From: Sinorhizobium alkalisoli
GTDB lineage: Bacteria; Pseudomonadota; Alphaproteobacteria; Rhizobiales; Rhizobiaceae
Length of the DNA: 64,000 bases
Reading direction: 5' to 3'
NCBI RefSeq assembly: GCF_008932245.1
Contig: NZ_CP034910.1
Span: 620,001 to 684,000 of the forward strand
A program made the position numbers and the translations under genes. The first letter of the stretch is position 1. Every line of letters starts with the position of its first letter. The notes below the pieces were generated by a model. That model had not been told where the DNA came from. It saw only the letters and a program-made list of their open reading frames with translations, and ran no database searches. Positions 43,262 to 52,944 of this stretch are shown here, one piece after another.

Positions 43262-44536
43262 ATGGACAAACTGGTGCGTACCCATCTGCCGCGTATCGCC
43301 GGCCTCGCCATTGCGGGCGCGAGCCTCTTGGCCGTGAGCGCGGCGCAAGCGAAGGAAATCACCATCTGGTGCTGGGATCCGAACTTCAACGTCGCCATCA
43401 TGAAGGAAGCCGGTGCGCGCTACACCAAGATGCACCCGGACGTGACCTTCAATGTCGTTGATTTCGCCAAGGCCGACGTCGAGCAGAAGCTGCAGACAGG
43501 TCTTGCCTCCGGTACGGCCGACGCGCTGCCCGACATCGTGCTCATCGAGGACTACGGCGCGCAGAAATATCTCCAATCCTTCCCGGGCGCCTTTGCGCCC
43601 CTCTCCGGTACCGTCGACTATTCTGGTTTCGCACCCTACAAGGTCGAGGTGATGACCCTCGACGGTCAGGTCTACGGCATGCCCTTCGATTCCGGGGTCA
43701 CCGGGCTTTACTACCGCAAGGACTATCTCGAGCAGGCCGGCTTCAACCCGGAGGACATGCAGGACATCACCTGGGACCGCTTCATCGAAATCGGCCAGGA
43801 GGTCGAGGCCAAGACAGGCAAGAAGATGATGGGCCTCGACCCGAACGATGCCGGGCTCGTCCGCATCATGATGCAGTCGGCCGGGCAATGGTATTTCGAC
43901 AAAGAGGGCAAGCCGAACATCACCGGCAACGCCGCGCTGAAGGCGGCGCTGGAGACGATCGGCAAGATCATGTCCGCCAACATCTACAAGCCGGCCAATG
44001 GCTGGTCCGACTGGGTCGGTACCTTCACCTCCGGCGACGTCGCTTCGGTCGTGACCGGCGTGTGGATCACCGGCACCGTCAAGGCACAGCCGGATCAGGC
44101 CGGCAAATGGGGTGTCGCGCCGATCCCGGCTCTTTCCATCGAGGGCGCCACCCATGCTTCGAACCTCGGCGGATCGAGCTGGTACGTGCTTGAAAGCTCC
44201 GAGGAAAAGGCCGAGGCCATCGACTTCCTCAATGAAATCTATGGCAAGGACATCGATTTCTACCAGACGATCCTGCAGGATCGCGGTGCCGTCGGCTCAC
44301 TGCTTGCGGCTCGCGGCGGCGCGGCCTACGAGGAGGCCGATGCCTTCTTCGGCGGCGAGAAGGTCTGGCAGAACTTCTCGGACTGGCTGGCGAAGGTGCC
44401 CTCGGTAAATTATGGCATCTTCACCAACGAGGCCGATCTCGCGGTAACTGCGCAATTGCCCGCCCTGACCCAAGGCACCCCGGTCGATGAGGTGCTGCAG
44501 GCGATCGACGCCGAGATCGCCGGGCAGATCCAGTAA
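43262..44536 (+). CDS. Family 1 sugar-binding protein of ABC transporter (locus C)
   Basis: A 424-residue SBP_bac_1 protein with a Sec signal peptide ending VSAAQA at residue 30. Recognisable blocks are EAGARYTKMHPDVTFNVVDF and GMPFDSGVTGLYYRKDYLEQAG, typical of oligosaccharide-binding members. GGGAGGAGTT precedes the ATG. It is first in the operon with two permeases, a GH2 glycosidase and the ATPase. It is not close to the binding proteins of loci A and B and lacks their cysteine pair. Confidence 0.93.
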   Translation: MDKLVRTHLPRIAGLAIAGASLLAVSAAQAKEITIWCWDPNFNVAIMKEAGARYTKMHPDVTFNVVDFAKADVEQKLQTGLASGTADALPDIVLIEDYGAQKYLQSFPGAFAPLSGTVDYSGFAPYKVEVMTLDGQVYGMPFDSGVTGLYYRKDYLEQAGFNPEDMQDITWDRFIEIGQEVEAKTGKKMMGLDPNDAGLVRIMMQSAGQWYFDKEGKPNITGNAALKAALETIGKIMSANIYKPANGWSDWVGTFTSGDVASVVTGVWITGTVKAQPDQAGKWGVAPIPALSIEGATHASNLGGSSWYVLESSEEKAEAIDFLNEIYGKDIDFYQTILQDRGAVGSLLAARGGAAYEEADAFFGGEKVWQNFSDWLAKVPSVNYGIFTNEADLAVTAQLPALTQGTPVDEVLQAIDAEIAGQIQ

Positions 44537-44564
44537 TCGCGCCGGTCGGATTGCGACCGCTCCC

Positions 44565-44588
44565 GGCCGTGGCGCTCGAGCCACGGCC
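44565..44588 (+). terminator. Hairpin between binding-protein and permease genes (locus C)
   Basis: GGCCGTGGC (44565-44573) and GCCACGGCC (44580-44588) form a perfect 9-bp stem with a 6-base loop in the 81-base gap after the binding-protein stop. No T-run; likely a processing or attenuation point. Confidence 0.55.
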
Positions 44589-44617
44589 AGTGACTTCCCA
44601 TGTTCATGAGGTTGACG

Positions 44618-45517
44618 ATGGTTCAGGCGCGCCGCGGCGGCATCGGCCGGTATTATGACGTCAATGGCTGGCTCTTTGTCGCGCCGGCGCTCGGGCTGAT
44701 CGCCATTTTCATGGTCTACCCGATCCTGTGGTCGCTCTGGATGTCCTTCCAGGCCGGCCGCGGCATGACGATGCAGTTCGCAGGCTTCGCCAACATCGTC
44801 CGCCTCTGGAACGATCCCATCTTCATCAAGGCGCTTACCAACACCATGACATATTTCGTGGTGCAGGTGCCGATCATGATCCTTTTGGCGCTGATCCTGG
44901 CGTCGCTTCTTAACAATCCGCGCCTCGTCGGCCGCGGCCTGTTCCGGACCGCGATCTTCCTGCCCTGCGTCACCTCGCTCGTGGCCTATTCCGTGCTCTT
45001 CAAGGGCATGTTCGCCCCCGATGGCATCGTCAACTCGACGCTCCAGGCGATCGGAGTGATTGCCACGCCCATTCCGTGGCTGACGCATCCTTTCTGGGCG
45101 AAGACGCTCGTCATCATCGCGATCACCTGGCGCTGGACCGGCTACAACATGATTTTCTATCTCGCCGCCCTGCAGAATATCGATAAATCGATCTACGAGG
45201 TTGCCCGCATCGACGGCGTTCCGGCCTGGGCGCGCTTCACCCACATCACCATTCCGCTGCTGAAACCGGTGATCCTCTTCACCACGGTGATCTCGACAAT
45301 CGGCACGCTGCAGCTCTTCGACGAGGTGTACAACCTGACCGAGGGCAAGGGCGGCCCCTCCAACGCGACGTTGACGCTCTCGCTCTACATCTACAATCTG
45401 ACCTTCCGCTTCATGCCGAGTTTCGGTTATGCGGCGACGGTCTCCTACGTCATCGTCGTGCTCGTCGCCCTTCTTGCCTTCCTGCAGTTCTTCCTGGCAC
45501 GGGAGCGCGACCGATGA
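44618..45517 (+). CDS. Sugar ABC transporter permease, MalF/UgpA type (locus C)
   Basis: A 299-residue permease with six spans, first about residues 17-37 (WLFVAPALGLIAIFMVYPI), and the EAA loop KSIYEVARIDGVPAWARF. ATG 44618 has GAGG 7 bases upstream; earlier in-frame ATGs at 44600 and 44606 lack a site. Overlaps the next permease by four bases (ATGA). Confidence 0.93.
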   Translation: MVQARRGGIGRYYDVNGWLFVAPALGLIAIFMVYPILWSLWMSFQAGRGMTMQFAGFANIVRLWNDPIFIKALTNTMTYFVVQVPIMILLALILASLLNNPRLVGRGLFRTAIFLPCVTSLVAYSVLFKGMFAPDGIVNSTLQAIGVIATPIPWLTHPFWAKTLVIIAITWRWTGYNMIFYLAALQNIDKSIYEVARIDGVPAWARFTHITIPLLKPVILFTTVISTIGTLQLFDEVYNLTEGKGGPSNATLTLSLYIYNLTFRFMPSFGYAATVSYVIVVLVALLAFLQFFLARERDR

Positions 45518-46335
45518 GGACGAAACCCACGAACATACTCCCGGCGGTTCTCACCTATGGCTTCGTCGGGCTGATGGCTTTCCTCTCCGTCTTCCCGTTC
45601 ATCTGGATGGTGCTCGGTGCCACCAATGCGTCGATCGACATCATCAAGGGCAAGATGTTGCCGGGTGAAGCGCTGGCGACCAATGTCGCCAATTTCTTCA
45701 CGCTGGTGAACGTGCCGCTCGTCTTCTGGAATTCGGCGAAGGTCACTATTCTCGCGACGGTGCTAACGCTCGCCGTCTCGTCGCTTGCCGGTTACGGCTT
45801 CGAGATCTTCCGCTCGCGCCAGCGCGAACGGCTCTACGGCGCCATGCTGCTGACGCTGATGATCCCGTTCGCGGCGCTGATGATCCCGCTCTTCATCATG
45901 ATGGGTAAGGCCGGCCTCATCAACACCCATATCGCCGTCGTGCTGCCGACGATTGGCTCTGCCTTCGTCGTCTTCTATTTCCGGCAGAGCACCAAGGCGT
46001 TCCCCTCGGAACTGCGCGATGCCGCGAAGGTGGACGGGCTCAAGGAGTGGCAGATCTTCCTTTATATCTACGTGCCGGTGATGCGCTCCACCTATGCGGC
46101 GGCCTTCATCATCGTGTTCATGACCGCATGGAACAATTATCTCTGGCCGCTGATCGTCCTGCAGTCCAACGAGACCAAGACGATCACCCTGGTCATCTCC
46201 TCGCTCGCCTCCGCCTACTATCCCGATTACGGCGTCGTCATGGTCGGCACGATCCTCGCGACGCTGCCGACGCTTGCCGTCTTCTTTTTCATGCAACGAC
46301 AGTTCGTCCAGGGCATGCTGGGCTCAGTCAAATAG
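45514..46335 (+). CDS. Sugar ABC transporter permease, MalG type (locus C)
   Basis: A 273-residue permease, the ordinary short MalG/UgpE size, without the extra periplasmic domain of the locus A and B partners. EAA loop: SELRDAAKVDGLKEWQIF. Its C-terminus QFVQGMLGSVK is typical. The stop is 5 bases from the GH2 gene start. Confidence 0.93.
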   Translation: MRTKPTNILPAVLTYGFVGLMAFLSVFPFIWMVLGATNASIDIIKGKMLPGEALATNVANFFTLVNVPLVFWNSAKVTILATVLTLAVSSLAGYGFEIFRSRQRERLYGAMLLTLMIPFAALMIPLFIMMGKAGLINTHIAVVLPTIGSAFVVFYFRQSTKAFPSELRDAAKVDGLKEWQIFLYIYVPVMRSTYAAAFIIVFMTAWNNYLWPLIVLQSNETKTITLVISSLASAYYPDYGVVMVGTILATLPTLAVFFFMQRQFVQGMLGSVK

Positions 46336-46340
46336 GAACG

Positions 46341-48602
46341 ATGATGCGCTCTGTTATCTCCTTCAATGATGAATGGGTCTTCTCGGAAGGCTTCGCGGAT
46401 GCCGGCACGCTGAGGAGCGGTGAGCCGGTAAGCCTGCCGCACAATGCGGTCGAACTTCCCTTCAACTATTTCGACGAAACGTGCTACCAGCGCGCCTTCA
46501 CCTATCAGAAGGTGCTTGCCTGGCGCCCGGAATTCGAGGCCCGGGAAGTCTCGCTCGTCTTCGACGCCGCGATGGCGGACGCTGTCGTCTATCTCAACGG
46601 TGAGGAGGTCGTCGCCCACAGGGACGGCTATACGCCTTTCGAGGCGCGGCTGACCGGACGGCTGCGCACCGGCGACAATCTGATCACCGTCAAGATCGAC
46701 GGAAGCGAGAATCCGGAGATCCCGCCCTTCGGCGGACGGATCGACTATCTCACCTATGCCGGCATCTACCGCGACGTGTGGCTCAAGGTCACCGACGCGG
46801 TGTCGATCGCCAATATCAAGGTCGAAACCCGCGACGTCTTGAACGACACCAAGTCCGTCGGCGTTCGCTGCGATCTGGCAAACCCGCAGAGACTCAGCGT
46901 TGCGGGCACGGTGACGGCGCTCCTCAGGGACGCCCAGGGTGAATTGCTGGCCGAAGCGGTCGGCGAAACACACGGCGAGGGTGTTACGCTTGAGATGACG
47001 GGCCTTACGGGCATTTCGCTCTGGGATATAGACAATCCTGTGCTCTACCGGATGGAGATCCAGCTCCGGACCGATCACGGCCGCGACCTTCATTCCGCGC
47101 ATTTCGGTTTCCGCACGGCGCAATTCTCTGCGGAAGGCTTCCGCCTCAATGGGCGGTCGCTGAAGATACGCGGCCTCAACCGCCACCAGGCCTTTCCCTA
47201 TGTCGGCTACGCCATGGGCCGCACGGCGCAGGAGCGCGACGCGGAGATCCTCAAGCACACGCTTCACTGCAATCTGGTGCGCACATCGCACTACCCGCAG
47301 TCGAAATGGTTCCTCGACCATTGCGACCGCATCGGCCTCTTGGTCTTCGAGGAAATCCCCGGCTGGCAGCACATCGGCGGCGAGGAATGGAAAGAAGAGG
47401 CGATCCTGAACGTCCGCCGTATGATCGAGCGCGACTGGAACCATCCATCGATCGTCATATGGGGCGTGCGCATCAACGAATCCCAGGATTCCCACGATTT
47501 CTACACCGAGACCAATCGGCTTGCGCGCGAGCTCGACCCGACCCGCCAAACGGGAGGCGTACGTTACATCACCGACAGCGAGTTCCTCGAAGACGTCTAT
47601 ACGATGAACGACTTCATCCTCGGCAATGAGGAACTGCCCGGCTCGAACCGTCCGCGCACGCCCTTGCGCCCACAGCAGGAATGCACCGGACTTCCGCGCA
47701 AGGTGCCGTACCTCATCACGGAATTCGGCGGCCACATGTATCCGACGAAGATCTACGACCAGGAGCAACGGCAGGCCGAGCATGTGCGCCGCCACCTCGA
47801 GGTGCTGAACGCTGCCCATGGCGATGCGAGCATTTCCGGCGCCATCGGCTGGTGCATGTTCGACTACAATACCCACAAGGATTTCGGTTCCGGCGACCGG
47901 ATCTGCTATCACGGCGTGATGGACATGTTTCGCGAACCGAAATTCGCGGCTTACGTTTATGCGAGCCAGTGCGACCCGTCGGAGGAAGTGGTGATGAAGC
48001 CCGTGACCTTCTGGGCGCGCGGCGAACGCAATATTGGCGGGGTGCTGCCCTTGATCGTGCTCACCAACTGCGACAAGGTCGAACTGAAATATGGCGCGCT
48101 CACGAAGCGCGTCGGCCCGGACCGCGAGAATTTTCCACACCTGCCGCATCCGCCCGTCATCATCGATCATCGCCACTTCACCAAGGACGAGCTCGGCGTC
48201 TGGGGCATGAAGTGGGAGAGTGCGGAATTCACCGGTTTCCTGGCCGGCGAAGCGGTCGCCCACCTCCGGATTGCCGCCGATCCGGTGCCGATGACGCTGA
48301 AGCTTCAAGCGGACAGTGGCACGATCCGCGCCGAAGGTCGCGACAGCGTCCGCGTGATCGTCCGCGCCCTCGACCAGGTCGGCAATGTCCTGCCCTTCCT
48401 GAATGACGCCGTCGATGTCTCCGTGCAGGGGCCGGCACGCCTAATCGGTCCGAGCCGGCTCGTCTTTCAGGGCGGCTCTACCGGCTTCTGGTTGGAATCG
48501 ACGGGAACTGCGGGCGAAATTTTGGTGACCGTCGCGTCGTCACGGCTCGGCACCACGAAGCTCAAGCTGTCCGCCGAGGCGGAAGGAGCAGCCGAGGCAT
48601 GA
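46341..48602 (+). CDS. GH2 family glycosidase (beta-galactosidase/beta-glucuronidase type), cytoplasmic
   Basis: A 753-residue enzyme with the GH2 order: jelly-roll sugar-binding domain (residues 1-155), immunoglobulin-like domain (to about 258), TIM barrel (to about 570) and a C-terminal beta domain. The acid/base is Glu380 in [10 protein letters not shown] and the nucleophile Glu461 in [21 protein letters not shown] and RTSHYPQS are family blocks. No signal peptide, so it cleaves imported oligosaccharides. Substrate cannot be set between galactosides and glucuronides. AGGAACG precedes ATG 46341. Placed inside the transporter operon, with ATGA overlap to the ATPase. Confidence 0.9.
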   Translation: MMRSVISFNDEWVFSEGFADAGTLRSGEPVSLPHNAVELPFNYFDETCYQRAFTYQKVLAWRPEFEAREVSLVFDAAMADAVVYLNGEEVVAHRDGYTPFEARLTGRLRTGDNLITVKIDGSENPEIPPFGGRIDYLTYAGIYRDVWLKVTDAVSIANIKVETRDVLNDTKSVGVRCDLANPQRLSVAGTVTALLRDAQGELLAEAVGETHGEGVTLEMTGLTGISLWDIDNPVLYRMEIQLRTDHGRDLHSAHFGFRTAQFSAEGFRLNGRSLKIRGLNRHQAFPYVGYAMGRTAQERDAEILKHTLHCNLVRTSHYPQSKWFLDHCDRIGLLVFEEIPGWQHIGGEEWKEEAILNVRRMIERDWNHPSIVIWGVRINESQDSHDFYTETNRLARELDPTRQTGGVRYITDSEFLEDVYTMNDFILGNEELPGSNRPRTPLRPQQECTGLPRKVPYLITEFGGHMYPTKIYDQEQRQAEHVRRHLEVLNAAHGDASISGAIGWCMFDYNTHKDFGSGDRICYHGVMDMFREPKFAAYVYASQCDPSEEVVMKPVTFWARGERNIGGVLPLIVLTNCDKVELKYGALTKRVGPDRENFPHLPHPPVIIDHRHFTKDELGVWGMKWESAEFTGFLAGEAVAHLRIAADPVPMTLKLQADSGTIRAEGRDSVRVIVRALDQVGNVLPFLNDAVDVSVQGPARLIGPSRLVFQGGSTGFWLESTGTAGEILVTVASSRLGTTKLKLSAEAEGAAEA

Positions 48603-49675
48603 GCGAGCTGCAACTCACCGGTGTCCGCAAGGCCTATGGCGGCCTCGAAGTCATCAAGGGTGTCGACCTCGACATCAAGACGGGCGAGTTCGTCGTCTTC
48701 GTTGGGCCGTCCGGCTGCGGCAAGTCGACCCTGCTCCGCATGATTGCCGGGCTTGAGGATATCACCTCCGGCGATCTCACCATCGACGATATCCTCGTGA
48801 ACGATGTCGACCCGTCGAAGCGCGGGATCGCCATGGTCTTCCAGTCCTATGCGCTCTATCCGCATATGACGGTGCGGGAGAATATGGGCTTTGCCTTGCG
48901 TTTTGCCGGTGTCCCCAAGCCTGAGATCGAGAAGCGGGTGAAGGAAGCCGCCAACATCCTGGAGCTCGAGCCGTTGCTGGACCGCAAGCCGAAGCAGCTC
49001 TCCGGCGGCCAGCGCCAGCGCGTGGCGATCGGCCGCGCGATCGTCCGCCACCCGAAGATCTTCCTCTTCGACGAGCCGCTTTCGAATCTCGATGCGGAAC
49101 TGCGCGTGCACATGCGCATCGAGATCGCAAGACTGCACAAGCAGCTTGCCGCCACCATCGTTTACGTCACGCATGACCAGGTCGAGGCGATGACGCTGGC
49201 CGACAAGATCGTCGTTTTGCGCAGCGGTGTGGTGGAGCAGGTGGGCTCGCCCCTGGAACTCTATGACGACCCCGCCAATCTCTTCGTTGCGGGCTTCATC
49301 GGCTCGCCAAAGATGAATTTCCTGAAGGGCATGATCGAGATCGGCGGGGATGGGCGGGCCTATGCACGACTGCCGGACCATGGCAATGAGAAGATCACCG
49401 TTAACCCCAAGGGTCTCAAAGAGGGGATGCCGGTGACGATCGGCATCCGGCCCGAGCATTTCAAGGAGGATGGTTCGGCGAGCCTCGATCTGACGATCGA
49501 CATGCTCGAGCATCTTGGCGGCGAAACCTTCGCCTATGCCCGCCATGGCAGCGGCGAATTGATCGTGATTGAGACGAAGAACGGCCGAGGCCTCAAATCC
49601 GGCGATCGCATCGCGGCACGATTTGACCCGGCCTGCGCGCTTGTGTTCGACGAGCGCGGAAAGAGGATGCGGTAG
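48599..49675 (+). CDS. Sugar ABC transporter ATPase, UgpC/MsmK type (locus C)
   Basis: A 358-residue ATPase: Walker [10 protein letters not shown] at 36-44, [14 protein letters not shown] signature, FDEPLSNLD Walker [13 protein letters not shown]-loop, then a TOBE region (TIGIRPEHF). Last gene of locus C, overlapping the GH2 stop by four bases. Confidence 0.94.
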   Translation: MSELQLTGVRKAYGGLEVIKGVDLDIKTGEFVVFVGPSGCGKSTLLRMIAGLEDITSGDLTIDDILVNDVDPSKRGIAMVFQSYALYPHMTVRENMGFALRFAGVPKPEIEKRVKEAANILELEPLLDRKPKQLSGGQRQRVAIGRAIVRHPKIFLFDEPLSNLDAELRVHMRIEIARLHKQLAATIVYVTHDQVEAMTLADKIVVLRSGVVEQVGSPLELYDDPANLFVAGFIGSPKMNFLKGMIEIGGDGRAYARLPDHGNEKITVNPKGLKEGMPVTIGIRPEHFKEDGSASLDLTIDMLEHLGGETFAYARHGSGELIVIETKNGRGLKSGDRIAARFDPACALVFDERGKRMR

Positions 49676-49844
49676 CGGACGGGTCGGCGGCCGCGCCGAC
49701 CGCGAGACGGGGGACGCGGCAGCTTCTTTCACCGCAGCAGCCGGCGTTCAAGCAGGGTTGCATGTCCCGCCGACCATCGAGAAGGGCCAGAGTGCATCAA
49801 TCGGCCGCCATTCGTCTCGACGGGCAGGTCCGGGCTTGGATCAT

Positions 49845-50894
49845 TCAGACACGAGCCGGCCCCGTGGACGAGCGTTCGACCAGATGGCAGGCGAGTTCCA
49901 GCCGGCGGGGCGGAAACGGCAGGTTGGAAAGGCTGTCGCGCAGGAGGTCGAGGGCAGCCGAGCCGATCTCGCGCATCGGAATGTGCATCGTCGTCAGCGG
50001 CGGATTGAGGAAGGCGGCCTGCGGCAGGTCGTCCATGCCCATTACCGAAACATCGCGTGGCACGTTGTAGCCCATTTGCTGGATGCCAAGCATGGCGCCG
50101 ACAGCGAGGCTGTCGCCGGCTGCGAGGACGGCAGTGAAATCCAGCCCGCGCTTCTCGATTCGCGAAACAATGGCCTGCGTCGCGAGTTCCGGCAGCCAGT
50201 CATCAACCGGGACGACAAGGTCCGGGTCGGCCGGAAGACCGCGGTGGAGCAGTGCATCCCGCCAGCCCTCATAGCGACGCTCGATGGTGCGGCGGCCGGG
50301 CCGCATGAGGAAGAGGATGCGCTCGTGACCGAGGCCCATCAAGTGATCGGCGGCAAGCCGCGCGCTCGAGCGGTTGCATGGTGTGACGCTCGACAGCCGC
50401 ATGAACGGGTCGTCGCCGTTGAGCAGCACGACCGGCTTCTCGAAGTCGCGTGTCGCGGCCAGGAGCGCCTCGTCGTCGATGGTGAGGAAAAGGAGTCCGG
50501 CGATCTCCGGGTCGCCCTTTGCCTCCTTGAGCAGGGTGAGTTCCTCGGTCTTGTCGGCAATGGGCCGGGTAATGATCTCGAGACCGAGGGCCTGCGCCCG
50601 CTCCTTCAACCCGTCCAGCACGTAGAGTGTGAACTGGTTGCGCACGTAGTCGAGCATCGCGGCGCTTGAGGCGGCGAGAATGACCTTCTGGCCCGCGACA
50701 GCGGTCGGAATGACGTAGTTCGCGATTCTCGCTGCCTCGAGCACCTGCTGGCGGATGTCCGGACGCACGCCCTTTTCTCCGGCCAGGGCTCGCGAGGCGG
50801 TACTCAACGAAACGCCGCAGGCCGCGGCGATATCCTCCAGCCGCACGCGGCGGCTCTTCCTGCCCCGTTTACCCGGCAGCGGTCTTACAGCCAT
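49845..50894 (-). CDS. LacI family regulator (locus B)
   Basis: A 349-residue repressor with HTH RLEDIAAACGVSLSTASRAL, hinge RQQVLEAARIANY and a ligand domain with AAGDSLAVGAMLGIQ and VMGMDD. ATG 50894 has GGAG 8 bases upstream. It is divergent from the GH105/KduI operon, and the palindromes at 50918-50973 lie in the shared 116-base gap, so it probably represses both that operon and itself. Confidence 0.9.
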   Translation of the reverse strand: MAVRPLPGKRGRKSRRVRLEDIAAACGVSLSTASRALAGEKGVRPDIRQQVLEAARIANYVIPTAVAGQKVILAASSAAMLDYVRNQFTLYVLDGLKERAQALGLEIITRPIADKTEELTLLKEAKGDPEIAGLLFLTIDDEALLAATRDFEKPVVLLNGDDPFMRLSSVTPCNRSSARLAADHLMGLGHERILFLMRPGRRTIERRYEGWRDALLHRGLPADPDLVVPVDDWLPELATQAIVSRIEKRGLDFTAVLAAGDSLAVGAMLGIQQMGYNVPRDVSVMGMDDLPQAAFLNPPLTTMHIPMREIGSAALDLLRDSLSNLPFPPRRLELACHLVERSSTGPARV

Positions 50895-50917
50895 CGCACC
50901 ATCTCCAATACCGCCAT

Positions 50918-50973
50918 CATGAGAAAAATTTTCAGATTGCGCAAGAAAAAACATCGTGCATTATTTTCTCATG
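50918..50973 (+). promoter_or_regulatory. Paired operator half-sites between LacI and the GH105/KduI operon
   Basis: CATGAGAAAA at 50918-50927 is repeated inverted as TTTTCTCATG at 50964-50973. The left arm also forms an inner palindrome GAAAA-A-TTTTC at 50923-50933. The motif ATGAGAAAAATTTTCA resembles the locus A operators ATGAAAACTTTTTCAT and ATGAAATTATTTTCA. Confidence 0.6.
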
Positions 50974-51010
50974 GAGCCGCCCACCGGCATGGGCGAATGG
51001 GAGGAATGCC

Positions 51011-52111
51011 ATGGCCCCGGACGGCCGCGATATTCGGGAGGGCCTCGACCGCCTTGTAACCGGCATGACCGGCCTCAAGCATGACGGCCGCTTCCACGAG
51101 CCGAACCTCGACGGCACGGCCGGCGACTACATCAGCTTCGATAGCTGGGAATGGCCGCAGGGCGTCGGACTTTACGGCCTCATCCGGCTGTGGCTCTTCA
51201 CCGAGCGCGACGACCTGCGCCAGCTGGTGGAAGAATGGTATTCCGACCGGCTCGTCGCCGGGCTTCCCGAGCTCAACGTCAACACGACGGCGCCGATGCT
51301 CGGCCTGTCGGTTCTTTGGGAACGGACGCGCGACCCCCGCTGGCAGCCGGTGCTCGACAATTGGGCGAGCCGCGTGATTTCGCAAATGGGTCGCACCCAG
51401 GAAGGCGGGTTCGAGCATCACGTCTCCGACAAGGTCAATGACAACGAGCTCTGGGACGATACGCTCTACATGGTGGCGCTGTTCCTCGCCTCCTATGGCC
51501 AGGCAAGCGGTCGCCAGGAACTGGTCGATGAGGCGTCGCGGCAGTTCCTCGTTCATGCCCGCTATCTCGCCGACACCCGCACGGGCCTGTGGTTCCATGG
51601 CTGGACCTTCGATGGCCGGCACAATTTTGCGGAAGCCCGTTGGGCGCGCGGCAACGCCTGGATCACGGCCGGCATACTCGACCTCTTCGATCTGGCGGAG
51701 ATAGCAAAGCCGGTGAAGGACTACCTGCTGGGCGTGCTCACGGCCCAGGTCGATGCCTTGCTGCCGCTTCAGACGACGTCCGGCGCTTGGCGCACCCTGC
51801 TTGACGATGCCACCTCCTATGAGGAGATCTCCGCCACGGCAGGCATCGGCTACGGCCTCCTGAAGGGGTATCGTCTCGGCCTCGGTACGCCGGCATGGCG
51901 AAGCGCCGGACTGAAGGCGCTGCAGGCGGTAATGAGCAACATCGACGAGACCGGCACGGTGCTCAATGTCTCCTATGGCACCCGCATGGGCCACGACCTG
52001 CAATTCTACAAGGACATTCCAATCCAACCGACGGGTTACGGACAGGCCCTGGCGATCCTGTGCCTTTCCGAGGCCCTGCAGCACGTCGGAGCAGAGGGAC
52101 AATCGGCATGA
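51011..52111 (+). CDS. GH105 unsaturated uronyl hydrolase (locus B)
   Basis: A 366-residue paralogue of the locus A enzyme, with LWDDTLYM (aspartates 149-150), FHGWTFDGRHNFAEARWARG at 196-215 and MGHDLQFY near the end. No signal peptide. GGGAGGAATGCC precedes the ATG. It releases a 4,5-unsaturated uronate that rearranges to 5-keto-4-deoxyuronate, the substrate of KduI, whose start overlaps its stop (ATGA). Confidence 0.92.
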   Translation: MAPDGRDIREGLDRLVTGMTGLKHDGRFHEPNLDGTAGDYISFDSWEWPQGVGLYGLIRLWLFTERDDLRQLVEEWYSDRLVAGLPELNVNTTAPMLGLSVLWERTRDPRWQPVLDNWASRVISQMGRTQEGGFEHHVSDKVNDNELWDDTLYMVALFLASYGQASGRQELVDEASRQFLVHARYLADTRTGLWFHGWTFDGRHNFAEARWARGNAWITAGILDLFDLAEIAKPVKDYLLGVLTAQVDALLPLQTTSGAWRTLLDDATSYEEISATAGIGYGLLKGYRLGLGTPAWRSAGLKALQAVMSNIDETGTVLNVSYGTRMGHDLQFYKDIPIQPTGYGQALAILCLSEALQHVGAEGQSA

Positions 52112-52944
52112 CGATGAAGGTTTTGTATGGAGCGTCCCCCGAGGATGTCAAAGGCTATGATACGGAGCGCCTTCGCAGCGCATTCCTTATCGCCGATCTC
52201 TTTGCGGCGGATGCGGTCAACTTCTCCTACACCCACGTCGATCGCCTGATCCTCGGCGGCGCGATGCCGGTCGAAAAGAGCCTGACCTTCGGATCGGGCG
52301 CGGAGATCGGCACGCCCTATCTGCTCTCTGCGCGCGAAATGGGCATTGCCAATCTCGGCGGCAAGGGGACCGTGACCATCGACGGCAAGGCTTTCACGCT
52401 GCAAAACCGCGATATTCTCTACGTCGGCCGTGGTGCGAAGGAAATCACTGTAGCGAGCGCTTCCGCGGAGGCCCCTGCGCGGTTCTACATGAACTCCGTT
52501 CCTGCCGGGGCGGATTTCCCGCATCGCCTGATAGCCAAGGCCGAAGCAAAGCCGCTCGACCTTGGCGAGGCGCGCCGGTCGAACAAGCGCCGGCTGGCGA
52601 TGTATATTCATCCCGAGGTGGCACCGTCTTGCCTGCTTCTCATGGGCATCACCGACCTTGCCGAGGGCAGCGTCTGGAACACCATGCCCCCGCATGTCCA
52701 TGAACGGCGGATGGAGGCCTATTGCTACTTCGACATGGCCGACACGGACCGGGTGATTCACCTGATGGGCAAACCGGAGGAGACGCGCCATCTCCTCATC
52801 GCAAACGGCGATGCCGTGCTTTCGCCGGCCTGGTCGATCCACATGGGTGCGGGCACCGGACCTTACGCCTTCGTCTGGGGCATGACCGGCGAAAACCAGG
52901 AATATAACGACGTGGCCCCGGTGGCTCTGGCGGAACTGAAATGA
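52108..52944 (+). CDS. kduI: 5-keto-4-deoxyuronate isomerase KduI
   Basis: A 278-residue cupin-fold isomerase, the same length as E. coli KduI. It converts 5-keto-4-deoxyuronate to 2,5-diketo-3-deoxygluconate in pectin breakdown. The zinc ligands fall at the E. coli positions: His196 and His198 (PPHVHERRMEAY), Glu203 and His245 (WSIHMG). It is translationally coupled to GH105 before it and to the 827-residue gene after it by ATGA overlaps. Confidence 0.96.
   Translation: MTMKVLYGASPEDVKGYDTERLRSAFLIADLFAADAVNFSYTHVDRLILGGAMPVEKSLTFGSGAEIGTPYLLSAREMGIANLGGKGTVTIDGKAFTLQNRDILYVGRGAKEITVASASAEAPARFYMNSVPAGADFPHRLIAKAEAKPLDLGEARRSNKRRLAMYIHPEVAPSCLLLMGITDLAEGSVWNTMPPHVHERRMEAYCYFDMADTDRVIHLMGKPEETRHLLIANGDAVLSPAWSIHMGAGTGPYAFVWGMTGENQEYNDVAPVALAELK

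Noticed and set aside
46227..48308. A 693-codon minus-strand open frame opposite the GH2 gene
   Set aside because: Composition is the arginine/glutamate/histidine-rich pattern of an antisense frame over high-GC coding DNA; no start signal and no family features, while the plus strand has complete GH2 motifs.
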